Positions 45,786-55,763 of a stretch of DNA of 64,000 bases are shown here, piece by piece (positions within the stretch are counted from its first letter, which is position 1; every line of letters starts with the position of its first letter). A model generated the notes under the pieces. It was given only the letters and a program-made list of their open reading frames with translations, did no database searches and was not told the origin of the DNA. The DNA is from Darksidea phi (taxonomy: Eukaryota > Ascomycota > Dothideomycetes > Pleosporales > Lentitheciaceae), in assembly GCA_030770425.1 (NCBI GenBank), contig JASJFT010000021.1, forward strand, positions 124,001 through 188,000, read 5' to 3'. The translations under genes were made by a program, and so were the position numbers.

Positions 45786-47065
45786 ATGACTCTTTTCACA
45801 CGCCTCTCCCTATTGATAGCCCTTGCAGCCACTTCCTATGCTGGCTTCAGTCAGACCAGCAAATCCAATATCGTCCTCTACTGGGGTCAAAACTCCGCTG
45901 GCCAGCAGAGTACGCAAACCCGACTATCAGAATATTGTGCGGGTAAGCTACTTAAACCCCTTTACATGACTGCTGTTGCTGAACGCTCATTTTAGATTCC
46001 AATGTAGATGTAAGAGATGTCTTAACGTCCAGTCGTCTGTTACAAGTCTGAAAGCATACGTAAAAGGTCATTCTGCTGGCGTTCCTGCTTCGCTTCAATG
46101 GTGCTGGTGGTCAGCCCATCATGAACTTCGCCAACCAAGGAGACAAGTGCTCTGTCTTTCCGGGCACCGAGACCTTCTCCTGCCCAGAGATCGAGTAAGT
46201 TCCTCTCAAATGCCCTTTCTCATCTGTTGTACAACAACATACATCCAAAACATTTCGCTTCGCAAGAAAATATTCCCTCAGTTACAATTCGATTCCAAGC
46301 GTGTCGCATCATTCAACACAAAAAAATAACAAGTCGCGCAGAGCCGACATCAAGACCTGCCAAGCTCAAGGCAAGACCATCATGCTTTCGCTAGGCGGCG
46401 ACGCCTACAATGAGGGCGGCTTCACCTCAGCAGCCCTTGCAACCGCTGGTGCGGAAAAGACCTGGGCTCAGTTCGGCCCCATACAATCCGGCTCCAACGC
46501 CCTACGACCTTTTGGCACCGCAGTCCTAGACGGCTTCGACTTCGACTTCGAGGCCAACGTCTCCAACATGGCCGTCTTTGGTAATCGTCTCCGCGAGCTT
46601 ATGAACGCAGCAGGAGGCAAGAAATACTACCTCAGCGCTGCACCTCAATGCCCCTTCCCAGACTGGTACAATAAAGATATCATCGACAACGTTCCTCTCG
46701 ACTTCGTAAACGTACAGTTCTACAACAACGGATGTGGCGCTTCATCGTATGTACCGGGTGCTTCTGATCAGTGGAACTTCAACTTCAATCAGTGGGATAC
46801 CTGGGCGCGGTCGTCGAAGAATCCCGCAGTGAGGGTGCTGCTTGGTGTGCCGTCGAATACGGGGGCTGGGAGGGGTTACCTGTCTCCGAGTGGGCTGCAG
46901 CCGGTCCTTCAGTACAGTGCGAAGTTTCAGAGCTTCGGAGGCGTGATGATGTGGGATGCTAGCCAGGCGTGGACAAACTCTGGATTCGTCAACAGTGTGA
47001 AGAGTATGTTGCGAAGCCTGCTGAAGAGGGAAATGAGATGGGGCGCGAGGAAGGTCGATGCATAG
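45786..47065 (+). CDS. Secreted class III chitinase, glycoside hydrolase family 18
   Basis: This enzyme hydrolyses chitin with a retaining, substrate-assisted mechanism. Four exons (45786-45942, 45996-46009, 46067-46194, 46342-47065) give 340 residues. The second exon has only 14 nt, and the last intron is 147 nt, long for this genome. A signal peptide covers about the first 19 residues. Barrel strand 1 reads NIVLYWGQNSAG. The SLGG motif lies at 116-119 and the catalytic signature DGFDFDFE at 163-170, with Glu170 the proton donor and Asp166 and Asp168 in place. Later strands include YYLSAAPQCPFPD, FVNVQFYNNGCG and GGVMMWDASQAW. No chitin-binding module or GPI signal is seen; the C-terminus is basic. 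Confidence 0.93.
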
Positions 47066-47926
47066 GCAAGACTGCTGATGAGAATGGCTGAGCCATTTCG
47101 GCCAGCCCTATACTATTTTCTTAGGAGAACCTTGGAATACCTAGGCGTAGAACAAGGAATATTGGCTTCTTGTACATAATTTGAAGGACTATTCACATTC
47201 GCTTCATGTAATTCAGCTCAACGACGTACTTCTCGATCTCGTTTGTCGCAGCCTCCTGATCCTAAAAACGTTCTAACCGCTGTGCATGAGCAACGTCTCT
47301 AAAGTTTGGGATGCGAAGTTGGAAAAGCTGAGCTAAAGCGTTTTAGTACCCAATGTCTTACACTAGAGGCGCCGCTAACTTGCGGTTGCAACGAAATTTG
47401 TACCCCCAGACATCGTACCATCATCAGCCTCGTAATGGTCAGGCTCTCACCTGGGGGAAGGGGGACGGAACGTAAAAAGGTCTATGCAATTCCCTTCCGG
47501 CTTCTCAAATTGTGCGAAACTCAGACTATCCTTGAATGCGGAAGTCGAGGAGCGTAAGCGTGGACCACAAGACACACATTGTAAGACGTATGAGCGTGTT
47601 CAAGCCATACCTTACCATAAAAGTTTCACCACTTCACGACAGCATTACCGCATAGATTCGGCTTTTAGGCCTCCTCATTCCACAGACTCCAAATTCATTC
47701 ATCTACAGCCTCTGTGAATCAATTACTCCGGGGATGGCCTAGTATGTGTAACTACTGGTCGGTCCATCGATCCTGACTAGTATACCACAGTTACACCATG
47801 GAAAGCCATGCTTCCAATGTTACCAAGTAAACTGCACATGTTCATTACCCTAAGCTCTATATGAAGTCGCACAAAATGTCTTTCCAAAGTCATGCTTACA
47901 CCACCTCTTGATTCTTCCCGGCCCGT
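47066..47926. other. Intergenic, nothing recognised
   Basis: No gene supported between the chitinase gene and the broken transporter gene. Confidence 0.5.
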
Positions 47927-49140
47927 CTAATGTAACTTATCCTTCTCGGCAATCTCATCGTTCTCCCCAAACACCTCAATTTTCTCATCCATCTTATGCC
48001 TAATCCTTGCAGAACAAGAAAACAACGATGCTAGCGATGCTAAAGCTCAAGCTACTAAGCGCAGTCACACGAAGGCCTACCACGTAGCTATGTCGGAAAG
48101 CAGCACCGGCTGCGGCAATGATTTCGGTGGTGATACCGGGAATCTGGGAGAGGGTTTCTGCGCCGGGATGAGGCGCGGCGAGCGGGGCGGAAGCATTGGA
48201 AGAGTTGAGGCCGGCGGCTATGGCGGCTTGGGTGGATTGGACGTTTGCTAGTATGGTGGAGTACAGTGGATGCTATGAGTGGAACCGTAAACACTCCTAC
48301 AATGGGATTAGAGGAAGAACCCGGGATTGCAATTACGCCTCCAGCAAATCGGGATATGCCTGTCAGTTCACCTGAAATACCGAGTTCCACTTGAGGGATG
48401 TCAAACTGAATGAAGGTGATGGACAAGTATTGTGCCCATCCAAAGCCGATCATTGAGAGGAACACAAATGCTATGCCCATGCCCTTTCTCTCCGGCGTAA
48501 CGACGGCGAGTAGAGCGCCGAAAATGACCATCACGGTTATGGAGCCTGCTAGTGCCCGCTTCCAGTGACCGATCTTGCTCCCAAATACTGTAAGAACGGC
48601 CGCACCGAAGCATAACCTCATGCGCATTAGTTCCGTTCAATAAGACGTAGTGTAGGTTCCTGAATCCTACCCAGATTTTGCGGAAGTTTCAGGACGACGC
48701 CGTCTTCTAAATTGCCTTTGCAGACTTCGTTCCCACCATTGGTGCGCGCTGGGAGCTGAGCGTCACTGGCACCCTGGACTACGTTAGCTCTTCTCCCTAT
48801 CATCAATAACTGAAGGACTCACAAAACCAATAAAGGGTATTGCAGCAAGCATAGTCGTGTTGTTCTTCGCAACGCCGCCCATTATAAATCCAACAAGCAT
48901 GATAACATTTCCACCGACGACAAACCACCGACGACAAACCACCGACGACCGAACAGATCACTCTTCGTCCCACAGACCATGAAGGCAATCGTCACCGTTA
49001 TCTTGTATAGGGGGATGTAGAAATTTGCCACACTGGGGTCGTCAAGCTGAGTCGCAGTGACTGCTTGACATGTGCTGAGTGCTGGGGGGATCCAGAAGCT
49101 AATATCGTAGGAAAGAGTGAGGATCTTTTCAATGTGTAAG
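47927..49140 (-). pseudogene. Broken MFS efflux pump, TRI12-like family
   Basis: Remains of a major-facilitator transporter of the fungal TRI12-type group (Pfam PF06609, named after a trichothecene efflux pump; members export many compounds). Reading down the minus strand, a helix-2 region leads to SDLFGRRWFVVGG, the loop 2-3 signature. It is directly followed by an extra 14-bp repeat unit that shifts the frame, and the next helix continues in another frame as VIMLVGFIMGG. A fragment SDAQLPA sits near 48760. A continuous C-terminal half starts near 48627 with FGSKIGHWKRAL and several helices, then shifts again. The end is the group-typical KIEVFGENDEIAEKDK just before the TAG at 47929-47927. 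Internal sequence is also missing. The N-terminal end is unclear and may reach 49437. Confidence 0.8.
48911..48949 (+). repeat. 14-bp tandem repeat, 2.8 units
   Basis: Two perfect copies of CCACCGACGACAAA and a partial third lie in the transporter remnant. The ancestral coding sequence naturally has two near copies of this unit; one extra unit of 14 bp shifts the frame by two. Confidence 0.9.
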
Positions 49141-50352
49141 CTGACATTCTCAGAGAGTCAAAGAGATATAGAAAGACTTTCGAGAACGATGCACCACGCC
49201 CTGATCGTGACAACATACTTCTTCATCGCACTGGGGGATGTATGTGATCCGGGGAAGTTCAACATCCTTTCTTTTCAGGCTCCCAGAAGTCTTTCCAACT
49301 TCAGCGGAATGGACAACCTCTAGCTTCTCCTCTAACGCAGTCGTAATGGTTGACCACTTTTCAAATTTTGAATCAGTTGCTGGCACGGATTGAAGCGCCA
49401 AGAAGGTAGGAAAGTCTGCGCGGACCATGCTCTCCACCTAAGTGGACGAGGTCAAATTATATCCTGCGAGTCCTAAGGATAAACCCTATCGCAAACCTTT
49501 AAAGGCCATCCGAGCTAAACCTATGTTCTCCTGGACTGAATCATTGAGCTAGAGCTGCAGATCTAGAGCCGTACCAGGTACTAAAGGCACTAGCCCTGGG
49601 GGTTAAGAGCGAGTCTAATGTATGAGTAGCTGGAATAAAGGATTGTGGAAGACCTTTTCCGCCATTATGATAACTCTGGGTACAGGGAAAGTCAGGTCGT
49701 CACTAAAGTCAACACCCTTACCGAGATCCTTGATTCGGGTGATTGAAGTCTTGAAGTAACTGTCTGAACTACAGTATCTTCACAAGCTTGAAGTTCAGCA
49801 GGGCTCTGAATGACATAATTTGACGTTCTTGTCTCGGATGAAGGAACCCTGAACCTCACCTGCTCAAGCGCGCGCGCCTTGATGCTGCTCTCGACATTTT
49901 CCCATAGATTTTTCGGAAAACCCAACCGAAAAGGCTGATTGGGATGAATTCATGAGATTGAGATTCATCTCAAGAATTAGGGACAGAAAATAGCGAGCTG
50001 ATGGGTGCGACCCTTGAACGTTATCTAGAAGAGGGAGGATGCAGGAAGAGTGGGCGGTTTGGCAACCATAGTGCAGCCTGTTCCTCTGTGGCCATTCGCC
50101 AATCACATGGGCGCGCAACGAGCCCATAGGCTGTTCGCTACTTAGGAAGTTCGGCCCCATCACTGTGCTGTCTGCATTATGATATGCAATTCTTCACCAC
50201 CTTTCGACACGTCTAATGCCTAGGTATCGTCGTAGCGAAATGCCAGCATTCATTGATGTCGACCCAAACGCCAATATATGCAGGATCTTCCTCCCTGTCC
50301 ACCTAATATACACTCGTGATACACGCTCTGCATTCCTTCGCGTCTGCTTCCA
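49141..50352. other. Intergenic, no supported gene
   Basis: Short minus-strand frames at 49150-49437 and 49692-49925 have protein-like stretches but no motif. The first may be the N-terminus of the broken transporter in a decayed form. Confidence 0.4.
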
Positions 50353-50804
50353 TCATCTAAATCTCGCCTGTCCCTCTACATCTTTTATCTCCTCAAATTT
50401 GGTTCCCATCTTCACAATCGAATATCGTATCAATCGCGGATCTAGACTCATCGTTCTCCTCAGCGCGTGTTGTGTCCTCGCGCTTGAGTCGAAGCGCATG
50501 ATGAAGTGGTGGCCGACGTGGTGTGTTGATTGGAGTTTGCGTGCAGGTTTGGGGAGGAGAAAGGTGCCCCAGTTGGTTACGCCGCGGACGACGCCGTTCT
50601 TTTCAAGGACAATTTTGCCGGCCGTTTTGGCGATTCTGTTTGTGGAGGTTAGGATGCGGTACTAGGTGCGTGGCATGCGCGGAAGGGGGGGTTTACTCTT
50701 TGACTTCGGAGAGGCGGCCAGGCCGGACCTAGGACGATCAGCATCATCGTCAATACTCTGCGCTCTGCGCATCAACTTACCACTCCGATCATCTCATACA
50801 GCAT
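50353..50804 (-). CDS. MRP17: Mitochondrial ribosomal protein bS6m
   Basis: This is the mitochondrial counterpart of ribosomal protein S6 (yeast Mrp17), a small-subunit protein. It is easily missed because two of its exons are tiny: exon 1 50804-50781 (24 nt), exon 2 50728-50697 (32 nt), exon 3 50635-50353. Introns are 52 and 61 nt; the second has a perfect CTAAC branch site 15 nt before its acceptor, and a nearer TAG acceptor would leave only 36 nt. The joined product has 112 residues: MLYEMIGVVRPGRLSEVKE, then IAKTAGKIVLEKNGVVRGV, NWGTFLLPKP, HHFIMRFDSSARTQ and LRRTMSLDPRLIRYSIVKMG. All are expected S6 positions. The C-terminus is slightly extended. It is divergently transcribed from the glycine cleavage H gene. 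Confidence 0.9.
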
Positions 50805-50979
50805 CTTGGCTTTGTTGTGCTGTGTGTGGCCAGTCGTCGCTGTTCCAAAGTTGGAGAAAAGATTCAGGGCGGCTGCTAAGATTTTCCGAAAGCGGGCTAG
50901 CGTTCTTTCTTAGCATCGTCATATCGGGCCAGCTCAAGCTCCACCAACACTCTTCCACAACTCGACACACGACAGGAAA
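50805..50979. promoter_or_regulatory. Shared divergent promoter of MRP17 and GCV3
   Basis: Only 175 bp separate the two start codons, so both promoters and both 5' untranslated regions must be contained here. Both products act in the mitochondrial matrix. No specific factor site was identified. Confidence 0.65.
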
Positions 50980-51609
50980 ATGGCTGCACGCTTCTCTGTT
51001 GCCCGTGCGGCACGCCAATTAACTTCTGGCGCTGCGTGCAGGCCCTCTGCTTTTGTTTGCCAGCGTTGGCAGAGGCCAGTAGTGGTGGAGAGGCGGCTAT
51101 TCTCGGTCTCTGCTGCAGGTACGGATTGAAAATGCAGAGGAAGCACGATAAGAATGCCCTGACCTTGGACAGCGAGGGAGAAGAAATACACAGAAGATCA
51201 TGAATGGATTGAGTACTCTGCAGACGGCAAGACCTGTATGTTCTCTTCCTTACCCCCACTTACCTTCCCTCTGCGCATAGCTAACTACCACCCAGGCACA
51301 CTCGGAATCTCCGAATACGCCGCTAAAGCCCTCGGCGACGTCGTTTACGTCGAGCTCCCTCAAGTCGACCTCGAGATTAGCGCCGGCGATGCAATTGGTG
51401 CCGTCGAATCTGTCAAGTCTGCCTCCGACATCCTCACACCCATCAGCGGTACTGTTGTGGAGGTGAACAACGTGCTAGAAGAGAAGCCGGGCTCGTTGAA
51501 CAAGGACCCGGAAGGCAACAGCTGGATTGCCAAGTTAAGTGTTGGAGGGGAGCCTGAGGGGAAGACCATGACCAAGGAGGAATACACTGCGTTCACGGAG
51601 GAGGCTTAG
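50980..51609 (+). CDS. GCV3: Glycine cleavage system H protein, mitochondrial
   Basis: The H protein carries lipoyl-bound intermediates between the P, T and L proteins of the glycine decarboxylase complex in mitochondria. Three exons (50980-51118, 51173-51235, 51296-51609) give 171 residues. The first 45 are rich in Arg, Ala and Ser without acidic residues until VVVERR, a typical mitochondrial presequence. The mature domain starts REKKYTEDHEWIEYSADG and continues with LGISEYAAKALGDVVYVELPQ. The lipoylation site is Lys108 in AVESVKSASD. The end has NSWIAKLSVGG and KEEYTAFTEEA. Length and order are standard. Confidence 0.94.
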
Positions 51610-51834
51610 CTGCTGTAGGCGGTACCAGGAGACCTTTTCAACAAGCAATGAATGGCATATTCAACTGCGCTGAATCGTAGAAAGGCTGGACAGTGCGTGA
51701 GCGAAAGCGTCACGGCTACTGGGCGCTTTCCAGGTGGTGTAGTATTGATCGACTTGAAGAGACATCTTTTACATTACTCTGCGATAACCAGTCACAAATC
51801 AAATATTTTAGAACACCAAACCACTCGCAAAGGC

Positions 51835-52992
51835 CTATTCTTCATCCTCGGCCACCTTGATAACAACTTTCCCCCTCGCATGCCCACTAGCCGTCTTCGC
51901 AAACGCCTTCTCACACTCGTCAATCTTCCACACACTGTCCACACATCCCTTCACCAATCCCTTTTCAATGAACTTGCTGATCGCCGCGAGTTCACTACCA
52001 CGTGAGACCATAATAAACCATGTGCTCTTCACACCGGCAGGCTTTCCTCCCTCCGGCTCCTTGAACCCTGTGACGACGGAGATGTATGCGCCGTTAGGCT
52101 TAACTGCATTCCAGCCGTCCAGCATGGATTTACCTCCTACGCAATCGAATATGAGATCGAACTTCTTGGACACGTCGTTGGAAATCCAGTCTTTCATCGA
52201 AGTCTTAGTGTAGTCGATAACCTCGTCGATACCCAAGCTCTTGAGATGTGCTTCGTTCTTGGCTGATGCTGTTCCAGCTACAAACGCCCCAGCCAATTTC
52301 GTAAACTGAACAGCCATTAATCCGACTCCACCCGCAGCCCCAAGAACAAGAACTCTCTTCCCCTCGGCCTGTCCACCCACTACTTCTCCAGCATCGTTGA
52401 CATGGGGGACGGAAGTAGCAGTGTAGGAACCAGTCAACAGGCCCTGTTCGAAAACAGCTTGCCACGCCGTCAAAGCGCTCATGGGAACACTGGCTGCTTC
52501 CTCCATTCCCAACCCCCTAGGTACTAGTGCCGTTTCGCTGGGGAGAATCGTTGCATATTGCCTCGCCGTTCCCTCTCTGTCAGCGTTCACTCTTCCATAG
52601 ACCTTTTGACCCACTTCGAAGGGAGATTCGGCCACAGGGGTCAGGATCGTGCCGCTGACGTCGTAGCAGGGTATATGTTCGACTGGCCAGTTGACAAAGG
52701 GTGCCCATGTTAGTTCACCGTTTGTAATGGCTGTGGAGTGCACCTTGATGATGTGCTCGTTGCTGGATTCAGGGACCGGCGCGGAGGTAGTGAAGGTGAG
52801 GGAGTTGGTGGATGTGTTGAAGATGATCGCTTTCTGTTGACTAGGTAGATTCGCCATTGTCGTTTTATTGTAAAGGGTGGTAGTGATATTATTGACAACT
52901 TTGGGTATAGATGTTGGTGCTCTTGTGAAGGCTTTGTTGCTCAATGTTGATGTTACTTTGGTACTTCTGAGAAAACTTGTGATTTTGCTCAT
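51835..52992 (-). CDS. MDR-family zinc-free oxidoreductase (quinone reductase-like)
   Basis: A single exon encodes 385 residues of the medium-chain dehydrogenase/reductase superfamily, in the zinc-free quinone oxidoreductase / enoyl reductase branch. The GroES-like part runs to about residue 200 and contains YDVSGTILTPVAESPFEVGQ and the EEAASVPMSALTAWQAVFE segment. The nucleotide-binding motif VLGAAGGVGLMAVQF is close to residue 225, and FDLIFDCVGGK and HARGKVVIKV follow. No zinc-ligand cysteines are present. The first 45 residues are basic and Ser/Thr-rich and could be a mitochondrial presequence. A second ATG at residue 46 (MANLPSQQKAIIF) would give the cytosolic core, so dual start use is possible. 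Convergent with GCV3, 225 bp apart. Confidence 0.85.
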   Translation of the reverse strand: MSKITSFLRSTKVTSTLSNKAFTRAPTSIPKVVNNITTTLYNKTTMANLPSQQKAIIFNTSTNSLTFTTSAPVPESSNEHIIKVHSTAITNGELTWAPFVNWPVEHIPCYDVSGTILTPVAESPFEVGQKVYGRVNADREGTARQYATILPSETALVPRGLGMEEAASVPMSALTAWQAVFEQGLLTGSYTATSVPHVNDAGEVVGGQAEGKRVLVLGAAGGVGLMAVQFTKLAGAFVAGTASAKNEAHLKSLGIDEVIDYTKTSMKDWISNDVSKKFDLIFDCVGGKSMLDGWNAVKPNGAYISVVTGFKEPEGGKPAGVKSTWFIMVSRGSELAAISKFIEKGLVKGCVDSVWKIDECEKAFAKTASGHARGKVVIKVAEDEE

Positions 52993-53404
52993 GATGAGAA
53001 GGGAGAGGATTTAAATCGGTCCACGTCCTCCTATATATACAAGTTTTCAACATGCGATGTCACTCCACGCATCCAACCTCGTATATCGCTTTTCCACAAT
53101 CACCGACCCCACCTTCAGCCATACCATCATGGTCGTGTAAGCAACGGCGCGTATGACACAGCATAAAAGCGGCTCGGCAACCTTCTGGGCGATGTCGTAT
53201 AAAAAGGGCGTCATACGATGGCATGACCAGCAATAGCAATACCGACCTCGTATGCAATTGGTGGGGAGCGTGCGTAGCTGCAGTTAAGGTTGAGTCATCT
53301 ACACAAAATACTTGGATAGTCGCCAAGCTTCGGCATCTCGGATAGTTTCTTTGAAGTGGGATGGGGACTTGGCAAAACACACATCGACCCTAACTACAAG
53401 GGAA
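52993..53404. other. Divergent intergenic region
   Basis: Promoter region for the oxidoreductase (minus) and the HET gene (plus). A TATATATA-like stretch near 53031-53038 may be the TATA element of the oxidoreductase gene. No coding region is supported. Confidence 0.5.
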
Positions 53405-55195
53405 ATGTCTAGACCCTCGATTTACGCTCGAAGGATCTTGTCAGGCCGCGAAATCCGTCTGCTTTTCGTCTGTCCCTCTTCCGACCCTCATGAACGGCTA
53501 GAATGCTATTGTTGCCCTTTCGACCTCGACCGAGTACCTCCATATGAAGCGCTATCGTACGTCTGGGGGGTCCCAGATCCGGCCACGGAGATTCTCTGTA
53601 ATGGCGAGTCTATTACAGTCGGTCCAGAGCTTGGGAAGGCTTTGATGAGGTTGCGGCTCACAAACTCGACGCGCATAATATGGGCAGACGCCCTCTGCAT
53701 CAACCAGAACGACAATGAGGAGAAAAGTAATCAAGTACCTCTAATGGGCAGCATTTATTCGCAAGCAAGAACGGTTGTTGTTTGGCTGGGGCATGGCGAT
53801 TTGGAGCAAACCAAAGAAGCCGCACAGTGTGTACAGTTTATCGCCAATGCGTGCAGACAGTATGCGCGGGACAATCTGAATTCGGATAGCTTGCAACGAT
53901 ACCAGGCGTTGGCTCTGCCAGACGACATTTTCACACCTACTGTATGCAATAGTCTGCGAGAATTATACGATCGGCCTTGGTTCTCGAGAGTGTGGTGCAT
54001 CCAAGAGATTCGCTTAGCACGAGAGGCGCTACTCCTCTGGGGACCGCAAGACTTTTTTTGGTCGGATGTTGGTCTGGCAGCATCATGGATCTTCGACAAA
54101 ACCGTCGTGGCAGATACGAGTGATCCTATAACGTCCATACTGGCCGAGATATCCCCTGAGCATGCAGATATCATGTACGATGTGGACATGGCAAAAGCAC
54201 CACTTCTTGACGTGCTGCAAAGTTATCGCGATTTCGAGTCCACAAACCCCAAGGACAAGGTGTATGGCCTTCTAAATCTTGTTAAGCCAAGTACGGAAGC
54301 GGAAGTTTTGAAGGTAGACTACAATAAGAGTGTTGGAGAGGTATATGCCGACACAGTCCTATCCATCATCCGACTATACTCACAGCTGACCACTTTTGCC
54401 CATGTCGGTCATCCTGAAGAGTATCCCATAGACGACGAAAAAAGGTCATGGGCACCGCGTTGGGATGATTCCTGGGTTCCAATGCCCATGGGAATTCCTG
54501 AGAAAAGCTGCCCATGGAGCGCATGTGGCGGGTATCCCGTCAAAATAATAGACGCGCATCATATAGGACCGGAGCAGCTCCGCCTCTATGGAGTCTTCTA
54601 CGATACAGTGACCGCCGTCCAAGTTGTCATGGACTTTGACAACCTGAGGGACCCCAACGAACTCGACGAAGAACATCCATTCCTTCGTGTCATTAAAGAT
54701 ATCGACAAACATTCTGTTGTGAGTCCTTACGATAAACCAAAGGGGCGGGGGAGCATGTTAGCTCGGACCTTAACTGCAGGCTCAAGCGGTAGCGCGGATT
54801 ACGTTCAAGGTCTCGATAAAGAAGCTCAAAAAACTTACTATGCAGCTTGTGCTCGTATGTTGGAGAGACTCTATAACTTGTCTACCTCAACTGGAGAGAA
54901 CTCGATTGTTCACGATGCCGCGTCACTTAAATTTCAAGACGACGCCTACCACACCTGCAAGCAACGACGAGTGTTTTGGACAAAAAATGGCTCTTGCGGA
55001 CTTGGTCCGCAATGCATGCGTACAGGCGATGTCGTAGCGGTACTCTACGGAGGTAACACGCCGTATGTATTGCGACCGCATGGTCGTAAATATTTATTCA
55101 TGGGTCAGGCGTATGTTGATGGAATCATGCAAGGTCAACTCATGGATGAAGTGCAAGCTGGGAGATTACAAGAGCGGGAGTTTTGCCTGGTCTGA
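53405..55195 (+). CDS. HET-domain protein (heterokaryon incompatibility type) 1
   Basis: An intronless gene of 596 residues. The frame is open further upstream, but the first good ATG is at 53405 (MSRPSIYARRIL). The HET domain covers about residues 15-190. It has the usual landmarks: PYEALSYVWG, then WADALCINQNDNEEKSNQV and YSQARTVVVWLGHGD, and later WFSRVWCIQEI and NPKDKVYGLLNLV. The C-terminal half has no recognised effector domain, NACHT, ankyrin or WD repeats. It carries the common fungal end pattern GDVVAVLYGGNTPYVLRPHG followed by a short closing strand. HET proteins trigger cell death or growth arrest on contact with genetically different individuals, and some act in immune-like signalling. 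A 24-nt adenine run and a HET debris copy follow within 120 bp. Confidence 0.92.
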   Translation: MSRPSIYARRILSGREIRLLFVCPSSDPHERLECYCCPFDLDRVPPYEALSYVWGVPDPATEILCNGESITVGPELGKALMRLRLTNSTRIIWADALCINQNDNEEKSNQVPLMGSIYSQARTVVVWLGHGDLEQTKEAAQCVQFIANACRQYARDNLNSDSLQRYQALALPDDIFTPTVCNSLRELYDRPWFSRVWCIQEIRLAREALLLWGPQDFFWSDVGLAASWIFDKTVVADTSDPITSILAEISPEHADIMYDVDMAKAPLLDVLQSYRDFESTNPKDKVYGLLNLVKPSTEAEVLKVDYNKSVGEVYADTVLSIIRLYSQLTTFAHVGHPEEYPIDDEKRSWAPRWDDSWVPMPMGIPEKSCPWSACGGYPVKIIDAHHIGPEQLRLYGVFYDTVTAVQVVMDFDNLRDPNELDEEHPFLRVIKDIDKHSVVSPYDKPKGRGSMLARTLTAGSSGSADYVQGLDKEAQKTYYAACARMLERLYNLSTSTGENSIVHDAASLKFQDDAYHTCKQRRVFWTKNGSCGLGPQCMRTGDVVAVLYGGNTPYVLRPHGRKYLFMGQAYVDGIMQGQLMDEVQAGRLQEREFCLV

Positions 55196-55234
55196 TACAG
55201 TTTGGGATGCTTACGGACGGATGACTCTTATTCT

Positions 55235-55258
<24 letters not shown>
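55235..55258 (+). repeat. Run of 24 A followed by AT-rich DNA
   Basis: A pure adenine tract begins 39 bp after the stop codon of HET gene 1, then TTTTAAAAATATTTTTATT-like DNA follows, and the duplicated HET fragment starts at 55307. Such tracts mark retroposition or can arise by slippage. Confidence 0.9.
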
Positions 55259-55265
<7 letters not shown>

Positions 55266-55306
55266 AATATTTTTATTAGATATGTCTATATCAATTGCCT
55301 GCTATG

Positions 55307-55763
55307 GAAGTCATAGTGCTATGGATCGATGGTATGCGGATGCGGCGGACGAGTTTCGAAATGGCTGGGTCGCGAGATGGAGGTGACGTCGCAGGCTGAA
55401 CAGCTAGCTGCGTGGATAGGTAGAGCAATTGATGAGACTGTGAAGGATGGAGAATGGAGGATGGAATGCAACGCTCCGTTTATGGGACGTTGAGCAGGCA
55501 GCAGGTCACGTTTCAGGCTGCTCTCGAGTCTGGTAGACTACTGTCGCTACCGCTCAACATCATGGCACGCGCCACGCCCTCTCTGAGGATCTGGCCGTTG
55601 CCCTCGCAGTCATGCCGTGACGTGAGCTTCAGGCAATCACAGGCAATAACTGCAACCAACAACCTTCTTGCGTTTCAAGGTATTCGGGACGAAATACCTT
55701 TTTGTGTCACCTTTTTGGGTTATCCCGCGAGTTTGACGACGTGATGGCTGCTACTCATTCGAT
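55307..55763 (+). pseudogene. HET-pseudogene fragment, copy 2
   Basis: This 457-bp piece matches 21502-21959 in the same orientation. It corresponds to an internal stretch of the decayed HET gene, has no upstream HET start and has stops in every frame. Relative to copy 1 it has an extra GCGGAT-type repeat near its start and lacks a GATGAAGAA stretch, among other small indels. Homology stops abruptly on both sides at AT-rich DNA (the A-run on the left, ATCTAAATTAATAAATAAAT on the right). Confidence 0.9.

Noticed and set aside
50216..50665. 149-codon plus-strand frame
   Set aside because: Antisense shadow of the mitoribosomal S6 gene.
53312..53404. Upstream extension of HET gene 1
   Set aside because: The frame is open but begins with TTG; the first ATG at 53405 gives the normal N-terminus before the HET domain.
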